Assembly: GCA_025617745.1 (NCBI GenBank)
Contig: CM046853.1
Coordinates: forward strand, 6,630,873 to 6,694,872
Source of the DNA: Heliocidaris erythrogramma
Taxonomy: Eukaryota; Echinodermata; Echinoidea; Camarodonta; Echinometridae
DNA length: 64,000 bases
Direction of reading: 5' to 3'
A program made the position numbers and the translations under genes. This document shows, one piece after another, positions 1 through 10,321 of the stretch (positions are counted from its first letter, which is position 1; the number at the start of each line of letters is the position of its first letter). Under the pieces are notes generated by a model. It made no database searches, was not told where the DNA came from, and saw only the letters and a list, made by a program, of their open reading frames with translations.

Positions 1-33
1 TAGTTCGATCCGCAAGATTTGCAACAGACCGAC

Positions 34-118
34 CGACCGCCCGACCGCCCAACCGCCCAACCGTTGACTGATTCCTATATACCCCCTTCAAACTTCGTTT
101 GGCGGGGGTATAAAAACA
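34..118. repeat. Short CCGACCGC-type tandem repeat and hairpin
   Basis: Bases 34-63 are a degenerate GACCGCCC/CAACCGCC tandem repeat. Just after it, TATACCCCC near 78 and GGGGGTATA near 110 form a 9-bp inverted repeat around a short loop. It lies beyond the stop of the small minus-strand gene. No polyadenylation signal for that gene is visible before the window edge. Confidence 0.5.
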
Positions 119-189
119 GCACAGACCATAAGTTACAATTCACTGTGCAAGTATTTCTACAAAATCTCAACTCAACTATCTGAAATAAG

Positions 190-1214
190 TTACAGGTCAG
201 CAAAATGGTCTGCAACACTTACTGCTGTCTGTGGTTGTGGTGGAGGTGGTTGTTGCTGTTGTGGCGGTGGTTGGGGTGGTGGTGGTGGTCCTGGTGGTGA
301 ACGCATCTGCATTGACTGCTGGTAAACTGTTGTCTGTGGTTGTGGTTGTGGTTGTGGTTGTGGTTGTGGTTGTGGTTGTGGTGGAGGAGGAGGAGGGTTA
401 GCTCTCTGTTGTTGAACTTGTGGTTGAGCATCTCGTTGTGGCGGAGGTGCCTTTGGAGGCTGTTTCGGATATTCCTGTAAAAGGTAGAGGAAGAAAGAAA
501 GATAGGGTCAGTGATGTAAACTAAAGTGTTGCTATCATGCTAATTGTTGTATTTCATTCTTATTGTGTTTTTAACAACACAATACTTCTGTAAAAAAAAT
601 TTGTAAATTTGAAAAATGGGCTTATTTCCCATATTTTTTTCTTTTCAAATGTTTTCATGGATAGCATGGACGACATGGTGCCAAATTCAAAGTAAAGTAC
701 ACTTGGTACTTAATTTCAAGGGGAACCAACATTTTCATCAAGAACCCATAATTCACTGATACTCTAATACATGTAGAATGTTGAGAAAACATGTTTTTTG
801 CATGTTTTCTGTATACATGTGGATCTATTCAAAATCAGTTAGTTTGAATCTATTATTTATGAGGTAGATGGATATCATATCTTTTCAAACAAGACCTGCT
901 TAAAAATATCAGGTCATGGTTTCTCTATATAATTATTCAAAATCAGTTTGTTTAAATCTATCGTTTATGACCTTGATGGATATTATATATTTTTCAACAG
1001 TAAGACCTTGATGTACTTCAATGGACAAATGAGGTAAAAATGATACAAGTCAATGTCATCAATGCATAGTGTTTTAATTCAATACTGTAAACTTAGCATC
1101 ATTACCACCTATATTTTTAACAGATCTTATAATGAAATACCACAAGAAAAAAAAAATGGAAAAACAACTTACATGTACATGTGGGCCTGGCTGAGCTGAA
1201 GAAGCGCAACCCAT
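190..1214 (-). CDS. Small Pro/Gln-rich protein with N-terminal Met-Gly-Cys (two exons)
   Basis: Exons run 1214-1173 (ATG, 14 codons) and 474-190 (94 codons plus TAA), giving 108 residues. The start sits in a strong Kozak context (A at -3, G at +4). The donor is a consensus GTAAGT at 1172-1167. The acceptor ends in TTACAG behind a clear pyrimidine tract at 475-505, and both junctions are phase 0. The N-terminus MGCASSAQPG matches the dual-lipidation pattern of myristoylation on Gly2 and palmitoylation on Cys3, so a peripheral membrane protein is inferred. The rest is low complexity: a proline run, seven Gln-Pro repeats, then mixed Pro/Gln, ending VADHFADL. A competing His/Asn frame over the same bases lacks the splice logic. 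I do not recognise a named family. A 5' untranslated exon further upstream is possible, since AGGCAG lies 8 bases before the ATG, but it is not proven. Confidence 0.6.
829..1015. repeat. Diverged direct duplication (~105 bp) inside intron 1
   Basis: The segment beginning TTCAAAATCAGTTAGTTTGA near 829 recurs, diverged, near 936 as ATTCAAAATCAGTTTGTTTA. Both copies continue into an ATTTATGA / GATGGATAT block and an AAGACCT block. It is an old tandem duplication, apparently noncoding, inside the intron of the Pro/Gln-rich gene. Confidence 0.6.
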
Positions 1215-1442
1215 CTTGACAGCTGCCTATCAGTATGAGAGATAATAATAAGGATAAAATGACACATGATAGACTCATAAATACAAAATTATATGAAATT
1301 TGCATTTCTCAGGATTAGGTCAGTGTCCATGACAAGGCATCAAATTAGTAGATCTAGTCTAATTAGTATAGAATCTATTTTTATTGTTTTCATATATGCA
1401 GCATAAGGGCAATCTTGGACTATATAAAGCACCCTGAATAAG

Positions 1443-1920
1443 TAAACAGTTGGAAAAAGTCTCCCCAAATAAATGATTCTGAATATTTTCAATATATTTT
1501 AATTCATGTAGATAGCTGAGGGTCCCTCCTATAAAATAAAAAGAAAATTGACTAGTTATTACGCCTGAGTGATCTCAAACCACTTTTGTGAAAGGGTACA
1601 GTACAAAATTAAGACTTGACAAGAATTGGTATTTGTTCTGGATGGTATCAACAAATTTGAGAACTGTTGGAAATTGAAAGTTGGAAAAAGTCTCCCCAAT
1701 TAAATATTTCAACATATTTTCAGGAAAATGTCATACTTGTGGTTAGCTTATTATCTCTTCTATCAAATGACTCTAAAATATCTCACAATATTTTATGCTT
1801 GATTTAGCAAGAGCCACTTTTGTGAAATGGTGCAAAATCCATTCTTGACAAATGTCTGTTGTTGTTCTGGCTGGTATGAGCCAAGTTGATAGTCATGAAA
1901 AGACTTCGAAACTGTATATT
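1443..1920. repeat. Diverged tandem duplication (~238 bp units)
   Basis: Unit 1 (about 1443-1680) and unit 2 (about 1681-1920) each start TTGGAAAAAGTCTCCCCAA. Each also contains CCACTTTTGTGAAA, CTTGACAA and TTGTTCTGG in the same order. No coding frame is conserved between the units. They lie upstream of the small minus-strand gene. Confidence 0.7.
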
Positions 1921-2494
1921 CTGGTCATTGAAAGACTATTTTGAAAGAACAGACTTTGCTCATTGTATTTCCTGATATATCCCATCAAAACTTTATGGAT
2001 GAGTAAGCAAGCCAGATGAAATTAAAAGACTCACCAAAAGTAACATGTTGAAAAACCAAGCAAAGCAGTTAATTACTAACTCAAGCATAAAATATTCGAT
2101 GGGATTTGTAATTACATACAGAGAACATAGCCTGTTATTTCATAAATTGTCTTTAATTGTCAGAATATGGAAATTTCGCGGTGACTATGTTTCAAGTACA
2201 CGCTACACACCGTACCCATTCACAGGCCCTTGCCTATGTGGGACTGTGTCTAACATTTACTGTTGCAGCAGTCAAAAACAGACAACAAAATTGCTCTAAG
2301 TCTAAGTAAGATTTAATTTTCTTAAATTTTACCTGATTCAGGGACTCTTCAACTCTCACTGTGCCACAAATTTGGGGTTTCAGAGAACTTGAAAGTGAAA
2401 TTTTAAATGATTATTTTTCTCTCATGTATGAATGATCTAGACTGAAAAAGGCCCGCTGATGCACACAAAAGCTTTTGAAGCCTATTCATCTGTG

Positions 2495-2930
2495 AAAACT
2501 TTTTCTGTCTCTTGTTCGTTAGCCTCTTATTTGGACAGGGTCGGCCATTCACTTAGAGACAGAAACGCTCCATTCACTCGCCTGTGCAAACTCACTGTCA
2601 ACCGCTTGACAGTAGGCATGTCGTTTTTGTAAATCGTATTATTCACATTTTAACAATATTTGTGTAAATTAAATACATGTAGATTAGGCCTAGGCTGTAT
2701 ACTTAAACGAACATGTTCAACTTACCAATTTGACTGTTATTCCTTTTAATGCTCCTTTTTCAGGTAATTCAGGGTCCAAGGTTTTCTCTGTTTGAAAATC
2801 TTCCAGCCGTATTCAAACTGTATAGTGTGTGAGTCAATGGGATTCGGTTTGCACAGGCGAGTGAATGGAGCGTTTCTGTCTGTAAGTGAAGAGCTACGAA
2901 CGAGAGACAGAACTTTCGGTCTAGTGAAAA
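2495..2930. repeat. Inverted repeat element with ~42-bp inner arms
   Basis: The segment 2549-2590 (CACTTAGAGACAGAAACGCT onward to TGCAAAC) is repeated in inverted orientation at about 2847-2888 with one mismatch. Outer flanks (TTCTGTCTCTTGTTCGTTAG near 2505 against CTACGAACGAGAGACAGAAC near 2893) also pair. This suggests a foldback DNA element of about 430 bp. No open frame is shared. Confidence 0.55.
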
Positions 2931-3714
2931 CTATAATGGAATACAAGCTTTTCTTCAGATATGTATAAGTAACTCTACCGTAAAGTTTTTTTAGCCTTAA
3001 AATAAATTTCATGTTTTGTATAATGTTACTTCTTTGCTAATCATTTTACACATTGATATCAAATAATTTTGAATTTGAATTTTGAAATGTGTAATTGATG
3101 TGAAATTCAACACAAGTATTTGCAATCAATCGATCAATTCTACTCTCTGGTCTCACTCAGCCACAATTTTCTGCCAAGCCTTAAATAAGTTAAGGCAGAG
3201 TTCGCCATAGTGCCAAGTTAGCCTAGTTCTAGACAGAAAAATCTGTCTGTTTGGAGGAGTTTCATAACATTTTTTGACTTTTGAGGTTCTCCTCCAAGAC
3301 ATATGTAGGAGAGGGATTCCATGAAGCCAGACGTAGTCTCAGCGGAGCATATCCCTGAACAAAATATACTGATTTTTCTAGCCCGGATCCAGATTCAATA
3401 TGTCAATATATTATAAATTATAAATATAGGCCGAATGCATATTGAAGCACAAAAAAGCACATTTGAAATCCTCTACAAAGACAAGCACATAACAAGATTG
3501 GAAATGTCAAAAAAGTGTTAACTAGAATATTGAGGCACAAACTGTTGTCAACTGAGTAGGACCATTTGATATTTCTTAATCTTAAAATTCAAATTCAAAT
3601 GGAAACTGGAATTGGAAAGTGCAACTGAGCTTGTGAAGTTGCATCTCTTCTCTGCTATTCTCATTTTTTCTGTACTCAATCTTCTATTTATAATTCATAA
3701 AGACAACGAAATGC

Positions 3715-3960
3715 ACTCATAGGTACACGCCATTGCCGACTGTGTAGGAATGCAGCCAACACACATCCCATACCTAAACTGCATCACTGTGCATTTTTGG
3801 CTATATTTAAGTGAAACTCATATATTGCAGTTTACTTAAATCTAAATACTTATGTTGAATAATAGATGATTAAAACTTACCAGTTTGTTTTGTGACCTTT
3901 GAAGAGGGTTTCCTGAAATTTTGGGTACTTTTTGTCGATAACTCCTATCGAGACCACATC
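3715..3960. repeat. Left arm of a long inverted repeat, end motif CACTCATAGGTAC
   Basis: This arm begins CACTCATAGGTACACGCCAT and is matched in inverted orientation by about 8080-8322. At least the outer 37 bases are identical. The inner part carries a matching minus-strand CAAACTG/GTAAGTTTTAATC donor-like motif in both arms. The first 13 bases equal the right-end motif of the transposon copies at 8.9-18.3 kb, so this is probably an end of a related, larger element. Confidence 0.6.
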
Positions 3961-4225
3961 AGCAAGCAATGGTCATATTGACCATTAGGATAATATACAT
4001 GTGTGTATACTGGGTATTGGGGAAACAGATGTAATTTTGTTTCAAATGGAGGTTTTTGTGGGCAAACTGATACTTAGGTATCAGTCTGTATATATGAAGT
4101 TATAAGTTCGTTAAGATACAAAATGTAGAAAGTTACAAAAACTTACATTTACAGCCCTCTTTTTGGTTCTTGTTACAGCATTATTGACGATGTGACGACT
4201 GCTCTCGACGTGTTGCTTACTCTGA
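3960..4225. repeat. Inverted copy of the 8640-8890 block
   Basis: The reverse complement of 3960-4225 matches about 8640-8890 over GAGAGCAGTCGTCA, GGCTGTAAATGTAAGTTTTT, CTTAGGTATCAG/CTTAAGTATCAG-like sequence, AAACCTCCATTTCA and GGTCAATATGACCATTGCTT. The block carries a consensus-like donor on the minus strand (AAAT/GTAAGT), so it may include an old or untranslated exon. No protein frame is conserved. Confidence 0.6.
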
Positions 4226-4540
4226 GGGCGCTGTACAGTATGCCGGATACGGACACAATATCCGGCGGACAAGAGATACGACGGCGGGTGGCTATTTTCT
4301 CTCACAGACTTAGTCTTAGCTTACGAGGCAGGAAATGGCACGATATGCTTGTTGATACAGCCCCCATGCAAGAGAGTTTAGAACTTGATGGGCTATTCAG
4401 GCACTCATCACTCTGTATTATTTTGGGGTTGTTTTCTGCTCTTTTAACTATGTTATTTTAATGTCATTTATTTTTATTTTTGATATTTATTAATGAGCTT
4501 CATGGGCGTCGCCAGGGGGTGCGGAGGTTGCGAACGCACC

Positions 4541-4572
<32 letters not shown>

Positions 4573-7500
4573 TGCTTGTCAGGGAATTATGGAGGAAACT
4601 GGACCCCCCATAACTCCCCCACTGAGCGAATTTTGAACGTCTGGCGAAATTTTTTTTTTTAAACATAAATCATTATCATCAATGATCACTTTGAATGCTT
4701 GTACAATAAGAACAGAAATAAATATCATCTTTATAATTATAGACTGAAAATAAAACTTACGCACTACTAGTAGGCCTATTCTACTTTAGACAGCATGCTC
4801 CTGCTATCCCGAATAATCTTCTGCTAGAAATAAAGTCACTTAACTCAATCAAATACATTGTATCTTTAATAGAAAACTAAAATTCCTACTTAATGAAGCG
4901 TTTGAAATTGTGAATTCTTGATTTTACTGCTTTGTATTGTCCCGTGTTGGGGTTGTGCGGTAATATATTTTTTTTCGGTATGTCATATATATATATATAT
5001 ATATATGTAATTATTTATTCCTTTATAGTAATCTATTATCTTTTAATTTTTCTATATTATATTGAATTTTCCGTGCAACTTATTTCACCTTTATTAAGGG
5101 TAGTCGTCTCAACAAATCCTTATGGTCGCCCAATTCCAATAATGCTCTATCTTGTGTTGTTATCTCTTGTATTGTTTTATTGTCTTATTATATTACCTTA
5201 TTCTGTACTCTTGATGGACTTATAATGACTTTGTTATTCTGTCAGGATTGTATTCCTTTGTTTTTTTTTTATTTTATTGAATTTGAATAAAATTGAATTG
5301 AATTGAATTGACTGTCTTATCTTATATTTTGATGACGATACATTTCCAGTGTCAGAAAGTGCCAAGATTTATAAATTGGTAAGTTGATAAATATTAGGAC
5401 GAACCCCGGTACTTAAGTTATGTACCATTATGTACTAAAAGCACCCTCAACCCAAGCTTTTGCCTAAATTAGAGGTATATCCTCTAAATACAAGTACATG
5501 TCTTGAATAAATATTTTGCCATAATTTTGTTGAAAATACTTGGTTTTTTGGTTTTCTTACACTTATATTGAAACTTTGGAAGTAAATGTCATTAAAATGA
5601 AACTAAAAAAAAAATGGAGAAATAAAGTACTAGTCTCTATGATTTCAAATGGGTAACCCTTGGACTTGGCTTGTTATTGGTGAGGGGTATAGCGTACATA
5701 TTTTGATAAAGATAAAGCGAACTTTCAAACAGATTATTTCAAAGCTCTAAACTTTAGACAGATCAACTAGAGTCCTATAATCTCATTTCATGTGTATAAG
5801 CACAGGTCCGAGGGATGAAGCAGATTTTTATTTGGGAACGACCCATACTGTACATTTAATTTTCGGAATTATAACCTCCCCCCCCCCCCCCCTGAAGTGG
5901 TACATGTGCGTGTCCAAACAAACATCATCGTCGGATATTAAAGGTCGGAATTTCAAGACCCAAGGCGTCAACGACGTCTTGGGGAAAACGGGGTGTTTTT
6001 AGTCTTATTTTCAACAGTTTTGATAAAAATTATATTAGCTGGTTCTTTGACCCCCCTTTCCCAACATTAAGACTGCAACATAGACGGCTTATTTCAAGTG
6101 TATGATTTCAAATATGTCATGCAATTTTATTATATACAGGAGTAGTACAGCATCTTTATCCATTGACACCATTTTGGGTACATTTTAACACTGTGCCAAA
6201 CCAATTACGCCATTAAGAGGTATGTTTACATTTTTTGTGTCGTTTACATTGTCATCATACGCCATTTTCCATTTAGGGATATATTTTACATTATCATACG
6301 CCATTTGTGCCACTAGTATAGGGGTATACTTTACATAATCATACGCCATTTGCGCCATTAGTACATGTAGGGGTATATATTTTACATAATTATGTTGCGC
6401 CAGAAGGGGGGGGGGTCGGAGGGACGTCTAGTCGGACACACACACACACGCACCTTTAATTTTTTTAACAGAATTACCCACACGCTGTCAGTTGTACAGC
6501 ATCAAAGCTGGTGTAGTGAGTTGCAGTGTTGCCAACATTTTGGAAAACGGCCTATAAGTAGATTTTAAGAAGAGGTGACCATAGCTCAACACACACTCTA
6601 ACAAATATTCAAATATTTTGTTTCTGCGACTTCAAAAATGTGTGTTCAAATCATCATTCACAACCCCTAAAATTCCCCTCGGGAGTCCTTAAATTGCAGT
6701 AGAAAGCATCTAGATTTTAACATTTTCAGGGTTGAGCATGCCCGGACCCCCCCCCCCCCCCCCCCGGGCAAGGACCTGCAGGTCCGTATTGATTATGACA
6801 AAAAGGTCCACTTTTGCCCAAAACGACCCACCCTCTTTAGAAACCCTCGCTACGGGCCTGCCAAGGATTACGCCATTTAGGTTCACAAATCAGTGAGGGT
6901 ATAAATATGCTAATTCGCTCCCTGATCCATCCAGGAGACTGGTGACAATTTCACCCGTAAAAGAAAAAAAAGTTTGTCCGTTGTGTAAGTCTTTGAGGGT
7001 GCGATTATCATCACGCGTTGTAATATTATCTTTACTGAACTTTTTAATGAAATGATGCATACGTTCCAAACATTAAGAATACTTAGTATTTCTCTGTTGA
7101 TAAAAATAATTCGCGGACCGCAAACTGTATTATTTATATATTTTTAATTCATGATTGAATGGATCAAAAAATAAATAGTATAATAGAAATGTATGAGAAT
7201 AGCACAGAGCTCTGGAAATACATCTAGCCCGCTACTAATGGGGGGGGGGGGGGGGGGAGTGTGAAGTATACATTTGACCCCATGAAATCTAGTAAGCTGG
7301 CAGCCCCAAAAAAATCTCACTACCCCCCCCCCCCTCACTGAGCGACTTTTGGAGGGCTGGGAAAAAATGTCACCACCCCCCCCCCCCCCTCCGAGAGACT
7401 TTTGAAGGGCTGGCGAGAAGAAAAGAAATACGGATCTTCCTCTCTTCCGTTCCTGATCATTTCCTTGTAAGTTTGGCCCCTCTTAATTGACGCCAAGGTC

Positions 7501-8079
7501 CAGTTACGCCACTGCATCTAACTACATATTGCCCTAAACAAACAAAAAATTACTTTGTATAAACAAGGAGGTACGAACAAGCACTTGGTATAAACAGTGC
7601 CGGATCTAGGAGTTTGTGAGGGAAAGGCATATTCTGAAATTTTCTGACCAAGTACTGAGAACTGAGAAAAAAGGTTAGCAGCATTTTGGCGTGTCTTTTA
7701 TTTCCAGGGGAGGGGGCTGGGCCCCATGGATCCATGTTATGGGGGCGGGGGAGGTGATGACCTGGGCGAGGGAGCGAAGTCTAAGGATTACGGCGCCCGA
7801 GGCAAAAAGTGAAGTTACGGTGTCGGGGGTGGGGGAACTTTTCCATTTTTTTTTATTTTTTTATTTTTTATTTTTTTGCGGGGGGGGGGGGGGTATATAT
7901 CCATGACCATGAAGCTACAATGGTAAGACTAACTCATTAACAACCGCCAAAGCTGTGTTGACAACAGGTAAACAACGAGGTGGAGATCAAGGAAGCGATC
8001 GTGCCTTTACCATTACGAGCACTGAGGGCTCCCTTCATCATATCGTTAAAAAATAGAAAATGGAGGCACTGACCAGATG
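4226..8079. other. Repeat-dense noncoding stretch with poly-G/C runs
   Basis: No supported gene is seen. G or C runs of 10-19 bases occur at 4539-4548, 5878-5892, 6406-6415, 6747-6765, 7240-7257, 7323-7334, 7376-7389 and about 7880-7893, and T runs at 4549-4573. Many share flanks such as GAGCGA..TTTTG and GGCGAGGGAGCGAAG. Near 5230-5310 an AT-rich block ends in an AATAAAATTGAATTGAATTG tail that looks like a LINE 3' end. Confidence 0.6.
6160..6405 (+). repeat. Degenerate ~60-bp tandem repeat (TACGCCATTTGCGCCATTAG)
   Basis: Four or five diverged units contain a GGGGTATATTTTACAT-like half followed by CATACGCCATTTGCGCCAT. The clearest starts are near 6222, 6277, 6331 and 6371. The spacing is about 50-60 bases. 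No coding capacity is apparent. Confidence 0.6.
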
Positions 8080-8322
8080 TCGATAGGAGATTTCGCCAGA
8101 AGTTCCACTAAATTTCAGGAAACCCACTCCAAAGGTCACAAAACAAACTGGTAAGTTTTAATCATCATTTATTTGACATATATCCATAGCATTACGTATA
8201 ATTTTATATCCTATTTTGAACAAAACAGACACGAAAATGCACAGTGATGCATTATTAGTACCGCCTGCGTTCTGCCTGCGTTCCTACACAGTCGGCAATG
8301 GCGTGTACCTATGAGTGATCGA
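8080..8322. repeat. Right arm of the long inverted repeat, ends in GTACCTATGAGTG
   Basis: This is the inverted match of 3715-3960. It contains TCGATAGGAG, AATTTCAGGAAACCC and AAACAAACTGGTAAGTTTTA, and ends GGCGTGTACCTATGAGTG. Eight-base flanks outside the two arms do not match, so a simple intact 4.6-kb transposon is not proven. Confidence 0.6.
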
Positions 8323-8420
8323 GACTGTCCCGTCAGCATCCAGTTTGTATTTTTCACGATTATGATGAAGGGAGCCCTCAGCACTCGTAGTGGTACCGGC
8401 GCGATCGGTTCGTCGATCTC

Positions 8421-8559
8421 CTACGAAGACCTGAAAGGGCCAAACTGACGACGTAAAAAAATAAAAAATATTACGTACATACGTAATAATTACTACGTAC
8501 GTACGTAATATTTTTTATTTTTTTACGTCGTCAGTTTGGCCCTTCCAGGTCTTCGTAGA
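8421..8559. repeat. Near-perfect 139-bp hairpin
   Basis: Both halves read CTACGAAGACCTG(A)AAGGGC, CAAACTGACGACGTAAAA, then an AT run and TACGTA repeats, inverted around a centre near 8490. Only one or two gaps or mismatches interrupt about 65-bp arms. Such structure fits a foldback MITE or a strong cruciform former. Confidence 0.75.
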
Positions 8560-8639
8560 ATAGCTTGTGTGCGTAACATTCTGCGTACGTATCTATAGTG
8601 CGTAACCATGTAGAGCGGCCTCACTATAGTGCGCAACAT

Positions 8640-8890
8640 ATTGAGAGCAGTCGTCATCCGTATGGAGGTGTGGGTAACAAGTACGAAAAACAAGGCTGTA
8701 AATGTAAGTTTTTATAACTTTCTACATTTTGTATCTTACGAACTTATATAACGTAAAATCTAAAGAATGATACTTAAGTATCAGTTTGCCCACAAAAACC
8801 TCCATTTCAAACAAAATTACATCTGTATCCCTAATACCCAGTATACACACATGTATATGATCCTAATGGTCAATATGACCATTGCTTGCT
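8640..8890. repeat. Second copy of the 3960-4225 block
   Basis: Plus-strand copy of the block described at 3960-4225, ending in GGTCAATATGACCATTGCTT next to transposon copy A. The motif GTCAATATGACCATTGCTTG recurs after copy B at 10322. This repeat supplied the target site of the tandem transposon insertion. Confidence 0.6.
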
Positions 8891-8905
8891 GATGTGGGTC
8901 AATAT

Positions 8906-9621
8906 CACACCACGAATAGTGGTCATATTGACCACTACGAATACAAAATGCAAAAATAGTTCGTATTTTCTGTCGCGTGTAGTAAAGGTATGGGGGAAAA
9001 TAAGATAAATATTTTAAATACTTGCTTTCAAATTCAGCCCTTAAAAATCTCACTCCTACCTCATATGGCCGTTAGAAAGAACTTTTGATATTTTCAGCAA
9101 AATCCAAAGGCAAAATCTTGTCCAAAACCGGAGAAATCCCCGCCGATTTGTTTCGCGATCGCGTGTTGTTTACATACTGCCGATGTCTTAGACTAAAATC
9201 GGCCAATAAAATTTTTGTCCACGAAGAAACTCGGGATCGCAAGCGCACATCGATCTTTACGATCGCGCACACAGAAAATCGGGACTTTCCGCGTATGCCA
9301 CATAGGGACCGAATTTTTAAGGACAAAACTCTTTTGGGGAGATGTCAGCGCCCGCGGCGACCAGGAAATGTACACAATGACTCCGATAGCTCGTTTCGCG
9401 AGAATCAACAGTAAATTACGGATTTGATTTTTGGAAATATCTTTTCCAACATCGGTGAGTTGAATTTATTGTATTTCTTGGATATTTAGTGGTCGGTTTT
9501 TGTAAATTAAATGCCGATTTTGAGTGAATGTTTGTGACTTTTGTGCAGTGGTGTTTTAAAAAGTTGAGGTGTATGACTGCCTACATTATACACACGAAGT
9601 ATAGGAATGTAGCTATGAGTG
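8906..9621 (+). mobile_element. Non-autonomous DNA transposon, copy A (left end altered)
   Basis: A 716-bp copy flanked by 8-bp GTCAATAT duplications (8898-8905 and 9622-9629). The right end TATAGGAATGTAGCTATGAG+TG is canonical. The first ~37 bases differ from the other copies and carry AGTGGTCA/TGACCACT arms instead of the usual CACTCACGGGTACATTCCTG. The core includes a CpG-rich block around TCGCGATCGCG. It contains overlapping frames on both strands but no recognised transposase. An 8-bp duplication with CA..TG ends fits hAT- or P-like families, but assignment is uncertain. Confidence 0.75.
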
Positions 9622-9629
9622 GTCAATAT

Positions 9630-10321
9630 CACTCACGGGTACATTCCTGTAAAATAGTTGGTATTTTCTGTCGCATGTACTAAAGGTATGGGGGGAAAAT
9701 AAGATAAATATTTTAAATACCTTGCTTTCAAATTCAGCCCTTAAAAATCTCACTCCTACCTCAAATGGCCGTTAGGAAGAACTTTTGATATTTTCAGCAA
9801 AATCCAAAGTCAAAATGTTGTCCAAAACCGGAGAAATCCCCGCCGATTTGTTTCGCGATCGCGTGTTGTTTACATACTGCCGATGTCTTAGACTAAAATC
9901 GGCCAATAAAATTTTTGTCCACGAAGAAACTCGGGATCGCAAGCGCACAGCGATCTTTACGATCGCGCACACAGAAAATCGGGACTTTCCGTGTATGCCA
10001 CATAGAGACCGAATTTTTAAGGACAAAACTCTTTTGGGGAGATGTCAGCGCCCGCGGCGACCAGGAAATGTACACAATGACTCCGATAGCTCGTTTCGCG
10101 AGAATCAACAGTAAATTACGGATTTGATTTTTGGCAATATCTTTTCCAACATCGGTGAGTTGAATTTATTGTATTTCTTGGATATTTTGTTGTCGGTTTT
10201 TGTAAACTAAATGCCGATTTTGAGTGAATGTTTGTGACTTTTGTGCAGTGGTGTTTTAAAAAGTTGAGGTGTATGACTGCCTAAATTATACACACGAAGT
10301 ATAGGAATGTAGCTATGAGTG
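9630..10321 (+). mobile_element. Non-autonomous DNA transposon, copy B
   Basis: A 692-bp copy directly after A, sharing one GTCAATAT (9622-9629) and followed by another (10322-10329). Left end CACTCACGGGTACATTCCTG and right end complement CACTCATAGCTACATTCCTA form imperfect terminal inverted repeats. It is nearly identical to copy A in the core. One to two-base differences near 9990 break the frames that stay open in copies C and D. Confidence 0.85.

Larger units (their letters stand above)
1215..3714. other. Noncoding stretch upstream of the small gene
   Basis: Apart from the tandem duplication at 1443-1920 and the inverted repeat at 2495-2930, I see no supported exon here. Frames of up to about 88 codons occur, but they coincide with repeats or AT-rich DNA and lack paired splice sites. 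The promoter or 5' untranslated exon of the minus-strand Pro/Gln-rich gene may lie here. Confidence 0.5.

Noticed and set aside
219..431. His/Asn-repeat reading frame on the minus strand
   Set aside because: It overlaps the Pro/Gln frame, which has consensus splice sites, an in-phase upstream exon with a strong start, and a proper stop.
6160..6405. CRISPR-like array
   Set aside because: Units are diverged tandem repeats without unique spacers in a eukaryotic context.
9085..10127. Overlapping 70-109 codon frames in transposon copies A and B as genes
   Set aside because: They repeat in each transposon copy on both strands, have no recognised domain, and change frame between copies.
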